From NCBI GenBank assembly GCA_025266875.1, contig JALLLT010000006.1, forward strand, positions 868,001-932,000: a stretch of DNA of 64,000 bases. Direction: 5' to 3'. Position numbers and translations under genes: made by a program. This DNA is from Fennellomyces sp. T-0311 (Eukaryota > Mucoromycota > Mucoromycetes > Mucorales > Lichtheimiaceae). Numbering within the stretch: the stretch's first letter is position 1; each line of letters starts with the position of its first letter. Shown here in pieces: positions 23,888 through 36,963 of this stretch. The notes below the pieces were generated by a model. The model made no database searches, was not told the origin of the DNA, and saw nothing but the letters and a program-made list of their open reading frames with translations.

Positions 23888-25311
23888 ATGCCCCCACTGT
23901 CAACGCATGCAGCTACCACCATTGTGTTGGTCGCCGGCATGCTAATTTCCGGTATAATCTACTGTGTTGCTGTCGAGAATAAGAGCTAATGCCCTGTGAA
24001 AAGGTGTCTGCAACACCATCCTCAACAAGTATCAGGACATGCAATGTGTGGAATTCTGCAATGATCCAGATCCAAGCAAGCGACGCTACTTTGAGCAGCC
24101 TGTGTGGCAGACGTGCGTTACTGTGAGGGTGTTCTTGTCGCATCTGTATTAACGCTACGGGCATTAAACAGCCTCAACATGTTTGTAGGCGAGTTTGCTG
24201 TGTGGAGTGTGTATCTCTATCAAAAGTTCGAGCAGCGTCGTCAGCGTCTTGCTTCCATTCCTCCGTCGGCGCCAGATCAGTTGGACGCCGCCCACCTGGT
24301 AGATGATGTGGATCATGTAATCGATAAACAGCAGAATCGTCCGGAACTCAAGGGCACCAAAGCCTTACTCTTCTGGATACCCACACTCTGCGACATGACC
24401 GCCACCACGGTAAACTCTCCACCGCATTCTTGTTTCCAACACGTTTAAATAACAGGAAACCGTAGATCATGAATGTCGGCTTGTTGTTCACATCAGCCAG
24501 TGTGTATCAAATGCTCCGCGGGTCAGTTGTCATCTTTACGGGTATTTTCAGCTATTTCTTCCTTGGCCGTCGCTTGCGAGCCTACGAATGGGTCGCACTG
24601 GCCATGGTCGTTGGCGGTGTCGGCATTGTCGGTCTCTCGTCACTCCTGTTCCCGCAAAACAAGCCATCCGATCCCACGTCCACGGGCGACGAGACGTTTG
24701 ATGTCATGTCGCTGCTTGGCGTGATTATGGTATTAGGTGCTCAGCTCTTCACAGCCTCGCAATTCGTGATTGAGGAGAAAATCTTGTTGCGGTATCGCGT
24801 TACACCGCTCAAGGCCGTCGGCTTGGAGGGCTCGTTTGGTCTTGTGTCGGTCCTGGGTGCCATGCCGTTCCTCCACGTGTTGTTTGGCGACCATCACGAG
24901 GCATTTGATATCCAAAAGGGCTTCCATGACTTTTTCGATACGCCCGGTGTTTGGAAGACGGGTATTGCCATTTCATTGTCCATTGCCTTTTTCAACTGGT
25001 TCGGTCTGGCAATCACTTCGCATATTTCCGCCACCGCAAGAAGCACCATTGATGCTTGCAGGTAACAAATGACTCATCAATGTTTATGTTTTTTTGCAAC
25101 TCACAATGGTTATAGAACGTTGTTTATTTGGATGGTGTCATTGTATTTGGGTTGGGAACAGTTCTCATGGATCCAAGTGGTTGGTTTCGTTATCATGGTC
25201 ACGGGCACATTTATTTTCAACGGTGTGATCCGTTGGCCCTTTGGTTCCCGCGACGAAGAAGAGCGTGCTCCGTTGTTGCAGAGCTCTAGCTCCTCCGAAC
25301 ACCGTGATTAG
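23888..25311 (+). CDS. SLC35F6-like drug/metabolite-superfamily carrier
   Basis: Five exons (23888-23951, 24004-24112, 24172-24409, 24466-25061, 25116-25311) sum to 1203 nt, 400 residues. The N-terminus reads MPPLSTHAATTIVLVAGMLI then SGVCNTILNKYQDMQC, as in human SLC35F6 (TM1 followed by the NT-K motif). Later segments match the family clearly: LNMFVGEFAVW, PTLCDMTATTIMNVGLLFTS, YQMLRGSVVIFTGIFSYFFL, LGAQLFTASQFVIEEKIL, LKAVGLEGSFGLV, AFFNWFGLAITSHISATARS and LFIWMVSLYLGWEQFSWIQV. About ten TM helices, acidic C-tail with a possible dileucine (EEERAPLLQ) that fits endolysosomal sorting. The cargo of this subfamily is not well defined. Start at 23888 chosen because it gives the family N-terminus without a further intron. 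Confidence 0.9.
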
Positions 25312-26074
25312 AAGTTTATTTCCTTTTGTATATTGTTTTTCCTTTGGTTGTTTTCTTTTCTCACGATAAACATATACCATTTTCAATCGTTTTCGGCATG
25401 AATATTCCATTTTAGTGGTTGCATTTGATTCCAAATGTCATCATCGGGACATGCTGGCTACACGATTATCCGACAGGAATACCCGATGTTTGGGAACCTC
25501 CGAACACTATCTAGCGTGGGAGTCGCCGGTTGCTAGCTTGTTTGCCGTTGGCTCATCATTTATCACTTCTCTCTGCTGTTGAACGATGTGTCAATTGCAC
25601 CCCGTATGTGGCTTTCTACAAACAAAAACGCTAAGTAACATTCGACGCCGAAATATTCAGTGTATATTTGTGCATACAACCACTGGATGTTCTACCTGGC
25701 TGAAACTCTTCCTCAATCCCCCCCCCTCGTTTCAGACTTACTGACTGTTCTACGTATTGAGAAAGTGTGCGTGAGAATCATCTATCCCGTAGCAAGCACA
25801 CGTGACAAGTTTTACTAGTTGGTAGACAGATCGACCACTTTTTTATATCCATGGTAACAACTTGACCACTTTTACACACACGGGTAACGAGTTACTCGCT
25901 TTTATACGCGCATAGCAACAAATATGCTAGAGGATGTAAAGAAAAAAGTAACGACATCACCGGGGTAAAACGCTTTGTTGAGTATAATAGGACATTGTAA
26001 ACAGCTTTACGAAAGCCAGGAAAGAGTAAAAGAAAGAGGTCTAGCGAAATATATGTAAAAAAAAAGTGGACGAG
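25312..26074. other. Convergent intergenic region
   Basis: About 760 bp between converging 3' ends. It contains the small tandem repeat listed separately and otherwise no gene. Confidence 0.5.
25833..25923. repeat. Three imperfect ~30-bp tandem units
   Basis: Units at 25833-25863, 25864-25893 and 25894-25923 share the layout (G)ACCACTTTT...GTAACAACTT; unit 2 reads GACCACTTTTACACACACGG then GTAACGAGTT and unit 3 ACTCGCTTTTATACGCGCAT then AGCAACAAAT. A short minisatellite, too diverged to be a new array. Confidence 0.6.
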
Positions 26075-27051
26075 TTAGCGGAAAAGTGCAAGTAGAATAA
26101 AGAAAATAAAAATGAGAACGATGACGATGCATATGGAGCCTAAGCAACAAGGCTTTTGTTAGCGATCAAATTATGCGCATGAAACAAAACACTTGCGATT
26201 ATCTCTGACTTTGCGTCCAACATAGTCAAGTTTCCTCTTTGCTCTTTGTAATCGGGCATCCGTCCGTTCCACCATGGATTCGGTTTCATCAATCAACTGA
26301 ACATGCGAATCCAGCTCATCACCGATCTGAATTCCAAGTTCGCGTTGTCGTCGAATGGCGTCAGATAACTGATCCAAATTACCGTCTTGATCTGTGCATT
26401 TGTTTAGTGCATCACATGCATAAAGTCACAAATCAATGCAAGTGTTTACCTTCAATGATACGTTGTTGCAGCTGCAAAATTTGTCCATTTTCCAGATCAC
26501 TGGGATTCACTTCCTCTGCTGCAGTAAATCTCACCGTCTTTCCTCGCTTATTACCCAACAAGATATCCCTAAAATTTGACAACCATGAGTCCATCCTATT
26601 TATCTCCTTGCTTACGTATACAAAACCAACCTGGCATTTTGGTCATCGCTGTTTCCTAATAATGCTTCCAATTTATCCACCTTGACTTGCAGCTGGATCA
26701 ATTTGTCTTCGTGTGTCTTGGTATCGCTATACTATTGTATTAAAAAAAAAACGGACTCCGTCGAAAAGTATTGAGGAAAAATAGTTACGCTACGCCTGAT
26801 TCTTCTTCTTCCTTCAACTGGTCGTCCAGTGTCCTTAAACCATCTCGAAGCTGCGTCAGATTCTTTTGAATCGTGGTCTCATACTTGTCGTAGTTTAATC
26901 TAAACAAAACGGGCGATTGGCTTGGCATCCAACAGATTGCTTTGCTCTGGTGGAGTAATTACTTTAGTTGCTTCAATCGATTGCGTTCAAAGACGGTGGA
27001 CAAGGTATTGTCCGCAAGGACTTCTAGACGGGTGGCGAGTTTGGTATCCAT
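26075..27051 (-). CDS. Syntaxin-8-type Qc-SNARE
   Basis: Endosomal/vacuolar Qc-SNARE. It begins MDTKLATRLEVLADNTLSTV and, after a 5' intron, LNYDKYETTIQKNLTQLRDG, DDQLKEEEESG and further coiled-coil exons, then GKTVRFTAAEEV and the SNARE motif LSDAIRRQRELGIQIGDELD, SHVQLIDETESMVERTDARL, QRAKRKLDYVGRKVRDN. Reading straight on gives a short non-membrane end; using donor GTTTTG inside KCFVSCA and the acceptor TTGCTTAG joins in frame to KCSICIVIVLIFIFFILLAL and FR, a good C-terminal anchor with stop at 26075-26077. The register places His where the central Gln is usually found. About six exons. Divergent from the kinase gene (spacer 526 bp). Confidence 0.88.
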
Positions 27052-27577
27052 GGCTAAAGGAGAGGAAGAACGATCGCTATGCGAATTTTCCATTGTAGCG
27101 GACCGTATAACCGAACCAATCAGCATGGGATGTGCTCATTCATCCTCGATGGCTATTGGTGCAAAGCTGGTACCTGTGGACTTTTCATTCTCATAGAGTG
27201 ATATATATATATTTCATCTCTCTTTTCTCCAGAGAATTACTGCGCACATGATTCGGCATGTCTTGGCATAAATCAGCTCAAAGGATAAGGCAGACTTCCA
27301 CAGTCAGTGCAAAGATGCAGGTAACAGCTGTTGCTATTTTTACACCACCGGAATGGATGAAATCGAATCTTGCTATGGTAAATGAAAAAATGGCACTAGG
27401 ATGCAACGGTAGCCGTTCTAATATGTTTCATAAGGAAAAGTGCACTAGCCCTCAGCAAATGGACCTGCGCTCTTATTGGCTATTCCACCACCCTTTGAAA
27501 GCCGCAATTCCCGCAAAAGTGGTAAAAAAGGCAAAAGCTATCTTTTTCTCTCTCTCTTTTTTTATTACTTTGCCAAT
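27052..27577. other. Divergent promoter region, SNARE and AGC kinase
   Basis: About 525 bp between two start codons. It includes a TATATATATA run near 27203 and a CT-rich run just before the kinase start. An open frame across most of it (27258-27581) has no motif and is regarded as chance. Confidence 0.45.
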
Positions 27578-29643
<2,066 letters not shown>

Positions 29644-29695
29644 AGCAAAGCATAAAGATATTATTCCAAATTAAAAAAAAAGTGGTTATATGTCA

Positions 29696-30103
29696 TTATA
29701 GCAGTATTTCTAGTTGACTGCAGCCAGGACACGTCCATGTCAGATAGACGTTCGCATCAGGCAGTGTCAATGCCGATGCCTTGCCTGTGTTCGTTGCATC
29801 GCACCGGCTAGCAATGGATATGAGTTCTTCCGCCACAACGGTGGAAAGGTTGGGGTAAGCTTACGCGTGCTGGGCTTGGACCATTTGCAGAATACGATCG
29901 ACGGCATGGTGCGTGAGATCGGGACAATCGAGCTGGATGGTCAATTGGCAAGCCTGACAATGAACACCGGCGTGGCAAGGTTTGAGCGGGTTCCGACGAC
30001 ATTCGGGACATGTGAAATAAGATGGATCCCAATGGGGTCTCTTTGAGTGATTGTTGTCAAAGTGGTCGCATATCTGGTCAAAGAGCCTCTTTCTGTGGGA
30101 CAT
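29696..30103 (-). CDS. Small Cys-rich, probably zinc-binding protein
   Basis: Two exons (29865-30103 and 29696-29807) sum to 351 nt, 116 residues. It starts MSHRKRLFDQICDHFDNNHS. Paired cysteines occur as FTCPECRRNPLKPC, GVHCQACQLTIQLDCPD and, after the intron, LTWTCPGCSQLEILL, so four CxxC or C-containing knuckles could bind two zinc ions. The intron is about 57 nt and the junction (QHA/RCDATNTGKA) stays in frame. I do not recognise the family. The start codon lies 131 bp from the divergent CM1-motif gene, and the stop 52 bp from the kinase stop, so its UTRs are tightly packed. Confidence 0.75.
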
Positions 30104-30234
30104 TATTCGTCAAGGGTTCAATCAAACAAACAAAAGAAAAATAGAGGGAATGCGTTTGTCTCTCTATCTTTTTTCTCTTCGCTCATTATTTTTTTCTCCG
30201 TTGAGGTCCTTTTTTTTTCTTCTACGCCTTGATC

Positions 30235-30979
30235 ATGCTGCCAGTGCACGACGACGGACGGTCTTTGTCATCGTCAGGGTCGATTGACCGGCGACGGTTC
30301 TTTCGACCGACAAGCTTGGGGCGTCCGCCGGGAGGACTATCGAACCCGCCAACATTAAGCGGCTATTCACCGACGCGGCAGCCCGTCAGCAACAACAACA
30401 ACAAAACTGCTCCATTCAAAGAGCTTGAAAAGGTAACAAAAACAAGGAGGATTGGGGGTGTAGGGGCGGGGGGAGGGGAACGTGCGAGAGAAAAAAAAAG
30501 TTACACAGCTTATGTGTAGATGATTGCGGATCTAAAAAAGGAAAACTTCGATCTGAAATTGCGACTTTTCCATATGAATAGGTTGGAACAGGAGGTAAAA
30601 AAGTAAGGAACATGTGGAAGCGAGGACGTGTGTGCTAACGCGACTATTTCAAAAGAACGAGCAGCTAACACTGGCATTGGAAGAGCAGAGGCAACAGCGG
30701 CGTGGCAATGCACGGTCGGTACACACACAGACATTATTTATCGACGTGTCCCCGTTCACGTACTACACAGCGTTTGAAACATCACCTGAAGCGTTTGGGC
30801 TGACACCGCAGCGCACATCGCCACCGTTGTCCGAGTTCGACGACGACGTGGAGCGCGTGATGGATGCATTTGCCAGTGTGCGCATCGAATCGCCCGACCC
30901 GATACGGGGCTGGCTGGATGCCACGACGGACGACGTCAGCCCACTGCAGGATACAATGGATCGAAGCATCGCATTGTGA
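30235..30979 (+). CDS. Short CM1 (centrosomin N-terminal motif) protein
   Basis: Three exons (30235-30432, 30520-30594, 30656-30979) give 198 residues. The N-terminal 60 residues are Ser/Pro/Arg-rich (RRRFFRPTSLGRPPGGLS). Splicing of exons 1-3 builds FKELEKMIADLKKENFDLKL followed by RLFHMNRLEQENEQ, a clear match to the CM1 motif of centrosomin, CDK5RAP2, Mto1 and Pcp1 (consensus KxxExxIxxLxKENFxLKLRIxFL), which binds and activates gamma-tubulin complexes. The usual long coiled coils of those proteins are absent: the remainder is a 100-residue disordered-looking region with FETSPEAFGLTPQRTSPPLS and an acidic end. Possible role: local microtubule nucleation control or a negative/competing regulator; that is inference. 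Confidence 0.82.
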
Positions 30980-31405
30980 TGAAAAAAGAAGGTTGGAATA
31001 AAAAAGTACTCCCCACGTGGTGTTGGGGCACCGCGCTCACCTCCCTCCTTTTGAACCTTCTTCGGCCAACCAAAAGGCGTGGTGCGACAAGTCACCGAGG
31101 CTCTTTCTTCTCTCTTTCTCTCTCTCTCACTTCATTGAAACCAAACCCCACTCGAAAACTCTCTCTCTCTCTCTCTTTTCTCGTCGTATCACTCTACTAG
31201 TCCATTGTTCCCCGCACCCGCACCCGCACCCGCCCTCCCCTTCCATCTTTTTGCATTTTTATATAACTCCATTGGCAAACCAAAAAAGAAAAAAAAACAA
31301 TTGTTCTGCTGTGCAGTCGCTTAAAACAAGACATTCCAACTTTCGAAAATAGCGCATGAGAGAGAGAGAGGGTGAGGCTGAAGAAACAAGACGAAACAGT
31401 TGATC
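30980..31405. other. Low-complexity promoter region of the phosphodiesterase gene
   Basis: About 425 bp without a gene. It holds CT-dinucleotide runs (about 31,108-31,130 and 31,160-31,178), a hexanucleotide run of CCCGCA units near 31,208-31,234 and a GA run near 31,357-31,371, shortly before the start codon at 31406. Such runs are common in fungal promoters. Confidence 0.55.
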
Positions 31406-34006
31406 ATGGACCCTTCGCATTGCTCCATTGTTGTATTATACCAACCGACAACACCAAAGCCTTACCGGATACAATTCGACCATGACGACGAGGACCTTGA
31501 CGATCGCCCTGCATACATTCCCATTCTCCAGGCAGTTTTTGGCCAAGGTAAACCCGTCGGAATAATAAAAAAGCGCGCGTTCTGATTGCTTCTCTGTGAC
31601 CCAGTGTACATACAATCAAATCCTGCAGATGCAGTGCAGCAGATACAATATCAACAGCAACCAACCTTATGCTTGATCGACATTGACGACGACACGAGCG
31701 GCCAAAACGTGGTTTCGAGCATGGCCGCCGATCTGCTGAATCATCATGTCACCATAGCCGGTACGCATCTATTTTTTTTTTTTTTTGCTCTTCCCCTTTT
31801 TCCCCTTTTCGACGCTTTCGACTCCCTTTGGACCGTCCATCACCTCTTCAATCCCCCTTTTTTTTTTATACTTTTTGCTCCCTCATTGTTTCGTTCGAAT
31901 TTTGACCAGCTCCGTTTTCCTTTTTGCTTTTTTTTTCTTTTTGGCAGTATGCTCGTCAATCGAAGATTTTGGGTTTATGCTCGGGTGCATCAATGCAGGT
32001 GCCGCAGAATACCTGCTCAAGCCCCTGCGTGTGGATGTGGTCAAGACGCTGTTTCTGGTACACAAAGAGACATCTTCCCAATCCGTTATAGATCATGTTT
32101 GAGCTGATCTCGATTCGCCTGTAGAAACTGCACCGCAGCCATTCTCTGCAACCCGATGGCGGATTACACGATCGCATCAAGACCACGGCTGCAAAAGACT
32201 CAGCGTAAGTCCCCTTCGAGAGAGCGCGAAGTATTCCTGGGATGGCCTTAACCCCTCCTCCAAATCAATCCATAAAGACTTGCCAAAGCCATGATGGATA
32301 TTTACGCGCCACCTATTTCCCAGAAACGATCGCTCGCTCCGTTGTCTAGGTAAGCATTCAGTGCATCACCCGTCAGGCCATCCCATTCATGCTTTGTGCT
32401 AGTCACCGCGCCGCGTTTCTGCGACGCATGATCGCCATGTGGGACTTTTGCCCGTTCGACGTGGACCACGACGACCTGATACACTGCTCATATCTTATTT
32501 TTGAACAAGTGCTCTCGTGCCCTGAAATGTCGCACATCACGGTGAACAAAAGTAAGGGTCATGGACGCAGCAAAGGGTTGGACTAAAAATCAGTCGCATC
32601 GACACACAGACCAAATGTATGATTTCATCTTTGAATTGTCTGTTTCCTATCATAACGGCAACGCATACCATAATTTCGCACACGCGGTTGACGTATTACA
32701 GTGCTTGTACCACTTTCTTTGTAAACTCGGGGTCCTGCCGTTTCCTGGTAATGTGACGCGACCACAGGATCTATTGCGGCCAACCGACGTGTTTGCACTT
32801 TTGATTGCAGCACTGGGTCACGATGCAGCTCATCCTGGTGTCAATAACATGTTTATGGTAAGCGAGGCGTGGGAAGTCACTCGTTCATGCAGCAATTGAA
32901 ATTAAAGCAACATCATCATCGCCACCACCACTGCCACCACCATCAACAGATCAATTCCGCCACGCCACTCGCACTGCTTTACAATGACAGGTCCGTGCTC
33001 GAGAGTTTCCACTCCATGACCTTGTTTCAGATACTTAAAAAGCACGGCATCGATCGATGCTTGGGAAACCCCGAGGATTTTCAGGGTAAATGATTTTCTT
33101 GTGTAATGTAGCAAAAATTAACCTGCGTTTTCCCTTTAGCGTTTCGCAAAACCGTCGTTGCCAGCATCTTGGCGACGGACATGTCCTTGCACAACGACTA
33201 TGTCAAAAAGATCAAGGACCAGCCCGTCCGGTTAAGAAACCTGAGCGCACTGGACGAATCGGCCCGCGAAGAAGAACGCATGTTGCTTTGTTCGGCGCTT
33301 ATCAAGTGCGCAGACATCAGTAACGTGGTATGTTACAATGTTACACACGCAAAAATGTGGCCCACTTAAGCTTTTTTTTTTTAAAAAAAAACCCCCTCAT
33401 ACAACAGACTCGACCGTTTCGACGCGCAGTCAAGTGGGCCGAACTGTTGGCGCAAGAGTTCATGTGTCAGGGCGATATCGAGCGAAAGTTGGGAATGCCT
33501 GTCCAGCCCATGAACGATCGCGACAAGATGGTGTTGGAGGATATGCAGATTGGCTTTATCCAGTTTGTTGCGTTCACTTTGTTCGAGAGCGTTTCCAAGG
33601 TGACACACGGTAAATAGTTAAGGACGGGATGGGTTGTGTGTGAGAAATTCATGATTGCCTTTTTCTTCTAGAAATGACGTTTACCGTCGAATCGATGCAG
33701 CAGAACCTTAAACAATGGGAAACGCGGAAACGGGAGCAGAGTGAAAAGAGCGAGCCCATCGAAGAGAAGCAGCCGCGGAAAAGCGAAGCAGAGTACAGGT
33801 TATCACTGGACGCGTCGGCTACGAAAACGGCTTCCACCACTGCAACGCCAAGCAATACCAGCACTGATAAAATCTTTAATGGCCTCCCCCAGATGCCCGC
33901 CGTAGCCATGGCAAGCTACGGCAACTCGCCCAACAACGAATGGCTGTCAGCAAACGGAACCACGCCAGCGCATGATGGTGTCTACTGCCAGTGCACCATC
34001 ATGTAA
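31406..34006 (+). CDS. Cyclic nucleotide phosphodiesterase with receiver-like domain and CaaX box
   Basis: Eleven exons sum to 1818 nt, 605 residues. Residues about 5-140 form a receiver-like fold: SIVVLYQ, PTLCLIDIDDD (Asp at the phospho-acceptor position), VCSSIEDFGFMLGCINAGAA and EYLLKPLRVD (the conserved Lys). The acidic pair normally at strand 1 is missing, so it may be a pseudo-receiver. Residues about 190-470 are a class I PDE catalytic domain: YHNFAHAVDVLQ (HNxxHA), ALGHDAAHPGVNN, CADISN, FMCQGDIERKLG and MQIGFIQFV with the invariant Gln. The tail is Glu/Lys- then Ser/Thr-rich and ends VYCQCTIM, a CaaX box for prenylation preceded by another Cys. Cyclic AMP is the likely substrate (inference). 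It converges with the aldehyde dehydrogenase gene, 196 bp apart. Confidence 0.93.
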
Positions 34007-34202
34007 GAAACAGAAAAACAACGACATAAACGCCCTCTACCACCTTATTATTCCGTGTGTACTTTTTTTTTTCTTTTGGTTATTCCTCTCTTTCTTCCAC
34101 CACCTCTTTTCCCTTTTTCAACGATGTATAGAAAACTCCTTTGTAGATTGTACATTTTCTTTATCCCCTTTCTCACTATACGTAAAAGATACTACATTTT
34201 TT

Positions 34203-36294
34203 TCAATCAGTTTTCGCCTTTTCAGACGAAGACTTAAAATAAACATTCTTAATCGCCCCAATGAGTGCAAACAGTGTTTTGAAAAATGCACCCGGTGGGA
34301 ACCCAAGTGAAATAATGCGGAGGAGCGTGACCTTGGCATCCGTGTATGGCATATACCGTGCCTTCATCGCACCGTCGCCTTTGGTTGGCAGCGTCATGAC
34401 AGCACGGTGGTGGGAGAGTTCGTTGAAGCCATGGTCACCGTGGTAACTACCCATGCCTTGGTTTGTTCGAGTGAGTCGATTCATGCGTACTATGAAAAAA
34501 ATCAAGCCATCTTACCGCTTGCTCCTTGACCACCAAATGGAAGACCAGCTCCTGAAGCATGCATAAGAGTGTCATTGATGCACACGCCGCCCGAAGGAAG
34601 TTGATCGATCACTAAGGAGATATCGTGGTGAGAAGGGGTAGATATAAGCTTTTTTTGGAGGAGTAACAACTTACAGGATTCAATTTGCTTCTTAGTCTCA
34701 CCAAAGATGTACATGGCCAATGGGGTATCCCTATAAAAAAGTGGATCCAGGAAAAAAGTTAGGAGGGGGTAAGGGGGTTAAAGGAGATGACAAACTTACC
34801 GCTGACGCAACAAAGGGACAATGGCATCCACATCAGGTACAATCAACACGGGTAAAATAGGGCCAAAGATCTCCTCATCCATCATACGGAACCCCTTGAT
34901 ATCCTTGACAGCGACAATGGTGGGTGCCACAAACAAATCCGCGCGATCCGTCTGACCACCGTAAAGGATGGAATCGGCAGGGACAGAATCCAGCACTCCT
35001 TTGATGCGATCAAAATGACGTTCATTGATGATATGTGCCAAGCTGGTAGACTTTTGAGGATCGGATCCCACCATCGACGTAATCGCGCCTTTGAGTGCTT
35101 CGATGGCCGCATTGGCATTGGATTCTGTAACCACAACAAAGTCAGGAGCAATACACGTTTGTCCGCTGTTCATTAGTTTGCCCCATGCAATACGATTAGC
35201 AGCAATATCCAATTTCGCATCCGGAAGAATGATCGTAGGTGATTTGCCACCCAATTCCAATGTAACCGAAGCCAATTGTTTCGCTGCGGCTGTCATGATG
35301 ATTCTGCCAACCGTGCCGTTGCCAGTGTAAAAAATGTGATCCAGTTTTTGCTCTATTTTTTTTACGTTAGTTTTTCGTTTCCACGTGTATTATGTGCACA
35401 GACTTGCCAAGCAACAACGTGGTTTCGCTAGGTCCACCGTTAATGACACATAACGCCTTGGGATCAACATAACGATTGAGTTTGTCTGCCATCACTTGCG
35501 CCACATGAGGTGCCATTTCCGAAGGCTTGAGGATCACTGTATTGCCTGCAGCCAATGCAGCTACTACAGGGGCAATGCTCGTTTGGACCTATAATGCAAT
35601 GGTTATGACCCATTTTTTTTTATTTTGTGTGTGTCTATGTGCCACAAGCTTACAGGGTAATTCCATGCGCCTAATGTCGGGGATTAGTTCAGTTGTGTAA
35701 AGTTTTTCGTTTGCATGAACGTTACCTATCACGCATACAACGCCCTTGGGTTCTTTGCGAATAACAGTGTTGCCCTTGCTGAACCAACCTGCGTTGGTAT
35801 AGGTTGGCTTTGCCAATCTCTTCAAGTTCTGTATGCGACAGTTACTTACAAGTTTCTTTTTTTTTGACTTGCATAATTGTATACCTTAATCAAGTACTGC
35901 GTTTCGGATCTCACCATGGCAATATCGGCAACGAGCGTTTCGAGTGTGTGGCGACGAAGATCTTTGTGAAGTGCATCAATGATGGCACCTTCTTCCTCGG
36001 CAAGAAACTTGTCGACGCCTCGCAATAACTCAATGCGGTTCTCGAGTGGGCGTGTGGCCCCTTTAATTTTCGTGTTAGACTAAAAAAACGACGCGACCGA
36101 TGAAATAGAGTTGTATACCGGTGAGATAGTGGCGCTGCACGATAGCAGCTTGGAGCTCGATGCTTTCGAGGGATGAAAACGAGAGAAAGTCTGCCATGGG
36201 AAACAAGTGACAAAGATGAAAGGAAAGAAAGGAAAGAAGAAAAAAAAAAGAGCTCACGCCCAATATCCCTTTTAGGTCGGGCGATTCCACCCAT
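34203..36294 (-). CDS. Fatty aldehyde dehydrogenase (class 3 / Hfd1 type)
   Basis: NAD(P)-dependent oxidation of aliphatic aldehydes, membrane-associated. Exons give SLESIELQAAIVQRHYLTG, ATRPLENRIELLRGVDKFLA, KPTYTNAGWFSKGNTVIRKE, PKGVVCVIG, GNTVILKPSEMAPHVAQ, then after an intron with branch CTAAC KLDHIFYTGNGTVGRI, VTLELGGKSPTIILPDA (catalytic Glu), NSGQTCIAPDFVVV (catalytic Cys), DEEIFGPILPVL, PSGGVCINDTLMHASGAGLP and FGGQGASGMGSYHG. The C-terminus (FPPGAFFKTLFALIGAI) is hydrophobic with a basic end, as in ER or lipid-droplet Hfd1-like enzymes. The start is uncertain: ATG at 36294 (MGGIARPKRDIG, spliced over a pyrimidine-rich intron) or ATG at 36197 (MADFLSFSS). The BLOC1S1 gene ends 104 bp upstream. 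Confidence 0.9.
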
Positions 36295-36397
36295 TTATGG
36301 ATAGGAACTTGGCTTTGCAAGTACGTACGCGCGTGCACACCTTTTTCATCCCATTGAATATCACATAACAGTACTTTTAGTCATCTTGAACTAAACG

Positions 36398-36963
36398 TCA
36401 TGGTTTATTATTGGCTGCATCCTCCAAGCTGCCCTGGTGCACAAACTCAAGTGTTGTCATGATTGTTTTCATGTCGTTTTCCATGACTCCCGCCCAGTTC
36501 TTCACGTCACCAAGCTCCTGTACCCGCCATTTTAGCCTAAACATTTTCCGATGCGCCGAAACCCAACTGCTTACTTTGAGTGCGGTGTTGAATTCGTCAA
36601 CCAAGGTCAACCATTGCTTTGTCTGCTTGGTGTACTTTGTCGTCTGCGTCGATAGCTTACGTGACGCCTGTTCCAGATCCTTTTGGCGTACAAACACCTC
36701 CGAAACACTGTAAAGTTATTGAGTAACTTTTTTTTTAAAAAAAAAACCAGTCAAGAGAGCGTACCCCTCGTTCAAGTGGTCATTCAGGCTATCGGTCAAT
36801 TCATTGACTGTCGCTACTGCTTCTTTACGCAATTGATCTAGATGGAGTAATTAGCACTGACTCATTTCCATGACTTTATTCACTAAAGACCATTTTCGCG
36901 TTTTCGTTCAGCTTGTCGTTGCTGATGCGTTTTAAGTAGCTGAGCCAAAGACTGTTCGGACAT
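36398..36963 (-). CDS. BLOC1S1: BLOC-1 subunit 1 (BLOC1S1/GCN5L1)
   Basis: Small coiled-coil subunit of the BLOC-1/BORC endolysosomal complexes. Four or so exons give MSEQSLAQLLKTHQQRQAER, KRENDQLRKEAVATVNELTD, SLNDHLNEGVSEVFVRQKDL, KYTKQTKQWLTLVDEFNTAL and KELGDVKNWAGVMENDMKTI, MTTLEFVHQGSLEDAANNKP. The match to human BLOC1S1 runs along the entire length (LLKxHQxxQxER, DHLNxGV, QTxQWxxxVxxFNxALKExGDVxNWA, LExVxxG). The donor after ERKRENG (GTCTTT) is unusual but the join is in frame. It lies upstream of the aldehyde dehydrogenase on the same strand and divergent from the kelch gene. Confidence 0.93.

Noticed and set aside
31208..31234. CCCGCA hexanucleotide run as telomere-like repeat
   Set aside because: Only about four units, inside a promoter between housekeeping genes.
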